Source of the DNA: Pyrodictiaceae archaeon
GTDB lineage: Archaea > Thermoproteota > Thermoprotei_A > Sulfolobales > Pyrodictiaceae
Reading direction: 5' to 3'
Length of the DNA: 5,047 bases
NCBI GenBank assembly: GCA_027043685.1
Contig: JALUFI010000080.1
Span: 1-5,047 of the forward strand
Part shown: piece after piece, positions 4,228-5,047 of the stretch
Position numbering within the stretch: position 1 is the stretch's first letter
Layout of the letters: every line of letters begins with the position of its first letter
The notes under the pieces: generated by a model
What the model was told of the DNA's origin: nothing
Seen by the model: the letters and a program-made list of their open reading frames with translations, nothing else
Database searches by the model: none
Position numbers and translations under genes: made by a program

Positions 4228-5047
4228 TTGCCCGGCGCCTGCCTGCCGTCTGGATGGTGCGACTTCAGCGAGGAGCATCGCCGCGTCAGGGAGGCGGCGG
4301 AGCAGCTGATAGAGGCCTACGTGGAGGGCGGCCGCGACGAGTACTGGATGACTGTTATAGTGGCGCCCTACGGCAGCGGGAAGACCACCCTGCTCCGCCA
4401 CCTGGAGTGGTACGCGAGGGAGAGGCTCGGCGTCCCGGCCGCTAGGGTCGAGCTATCCAGGATAGTCGGCTTCATCACCGAGACGAGGGGCTCGGTGCAC
4501 GAATCCGAGCTGCCCCGCGTGGTAGAGGAGTTCGTGTCCAAGATGCTTGGAGGGGAGGAGGGAAAGCCCTTCATACTGCTCGTCGACGAGGTCGAGGAGA
4601 GCTACGACGTACTCAAGGGAATAGTGGAGCACGAAACGAGCCCCCTCCGGGGCCTAGCGGAGGCGATAAGGACTAGGAGTACATGGGTCTACACAGTCCT
4701 AGCCTTCGGGCCCTCCTCCACCCTCAAGGAGGCGGTGTTCGGCCCCGTTGCCTGGAGGAGCCGCGTGCTCACCATCCCCCTCCTCCCCAAGGCTGTGGTT
4801 GCGAGGGAGCTGCGTAGCCGCGGCGTTGGGGACCCGGAGGCGGAGCTACTAGCGAACATGGCTTGGTGGGCCTCCAAGGGCAGGGTGGCGTGGGCCAGGC
4901 TCCTGGTCGAGGGCGTGGCTCCCAGGATACTCGAGGCCTCCCAGCGGGGCCCTGAGGAGCTTGAAGCCGTGCTGCTGGGCGACGAGGCGCTGTCGAGGGA
5001 GATTGTTGACGGTATACCCTTGCTCGACCGGCAGGGCTACCGCGAGG
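4228..5047 (+). CDS. P-loop ATPase (AAA+/ORC-Cdc6- or STAND-like), C-terminus cut by window edge
   Basis: An uncharacterised ATPase; 273 residues are visible from TTG 4228 and the frame is open at the right edge. A short leading part with SGWCDFSEEHRRVREAAEQL precedes the nucleotide site, as in ATPases that load from an adjacent helix. Walker A is APYGSGKTTLL with K52 and T53; alanine (A46) replaces the first Gly of GxxxxGKT. Walker B is PFILLVDEVEE with D120 and E121. A strand with WVYTVLAFGPSST follows, plausible as sensor 1. A helical region follows, with MAWWASKGRVAWARLL around G218-R219, recalling the GxxR sensor-2 region of Cdc6-like lids. No membrane segment is visible. It could be an origin-recognition-like protein, an archaeal STAND/MNS ATPase, or a motor for a nucleic-acid process. 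The frame also contains ATG 4150, which would add 26 residues but lacks an SD. ATPase identity is firm; its role is not assigned. Confidence 0.85.
   Translation, partial: MPGACLPSGWCDFSEEHRRVREAAEQLIEAYVEGGRDEYWMTVIVAPYGSGKTTLLRHLEWYARERLGVPAARVELSRIVGFITETRGSVHESELPRVVEEFVSKMLGGEEGKPFILLVDEVEESYDVLKGIVEHETSPLRGLAEAIRTRSTWVYTVLAFGPSSTLKEAVFGPVAWRSRVLTIPLLPKAVVARELRSRGVGDPEAELLANMAWWASKGRVAWARLLVEGVAPRILEASQRGPEELEAVLLGDEALSREIVDGIPLLDRQGYRE

Noticed and set aside
1..5047. Mobile element, CRISPR array or defence island
   Set aside because: I see no transposase, integrase, terminal repeats, regularly spaced repeats or Cas motifs. Composition is even and most genes are of household type.

Overview
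The window reads as chromosomal DNA of a hyperthermophilic crenarchaeon. It is very G+C-rich, uses AGG and ATA heavily for Arg and Ile, starts genes with GTG or TTG as well as ATG, has short gaps with purine-rich Shine-Dalgarno (SD) sites, and carries isolated A/T islands that resemble archaeal TATA boxes. The gene content (zinc-type HemB, KptA RNA 2'-phosphotransferase, archaeal-type SfsA, NagD-like HAD phosphatase) fits the Desulfurococcales/Pyrodictiaceae. That placement is an inference from style and family, not a database match.

Layout, left to right. Positions 1-812 (minus) hold most of hemB (porphobilinogen synthase), whose C-terminus runs off the left edge. A divergent intergenic region (813-957) contains a TATA-like element readable on both strands and a 20-nt pyrimidine tract. 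On the plus strand follow kptA (about 958-1644) and, 30 bases later, a short-chain dehydrogenase-like gene (1675-2475). These two may be co-transcribed. The SDR converges on a NagD-like HAD hydrolase (2505-3302, minus), with an exact inverted repeat across the junction that includes both stop codons. Upstream of the HAD gene on the same strand is sfsA (3335-4087, minus), 32 bases away, so sfsA and the HAD gene may form a two-gene unit. Divergent from sfsA is a P-loop ATPase gene (about 4228, or 4150, to beyond 5047, plus), cut by the right edge.

The genes do not form one obvious pathway. They cover tetrapyrrole synthesis (hemB), RNA 2'-phosphate removal or tRNA modification turnover (kptA), an oxidoreductase fold lacking the usual catalytic residues (SDR), small phosphoester hydrolysis (HAD), a nucleic-acid nuclease (SfsA) and an unassigned ATPase. 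I see no mobile element, CRISPR array, rRNA or tRNA. The points most worth a second look are the kptA start (a zinc-ribbon-like stretch is coded upstream of the first ATG but has no standard start codon), the degenerate SDR active site, and the unclassified ATPase facing a nuclease gene.
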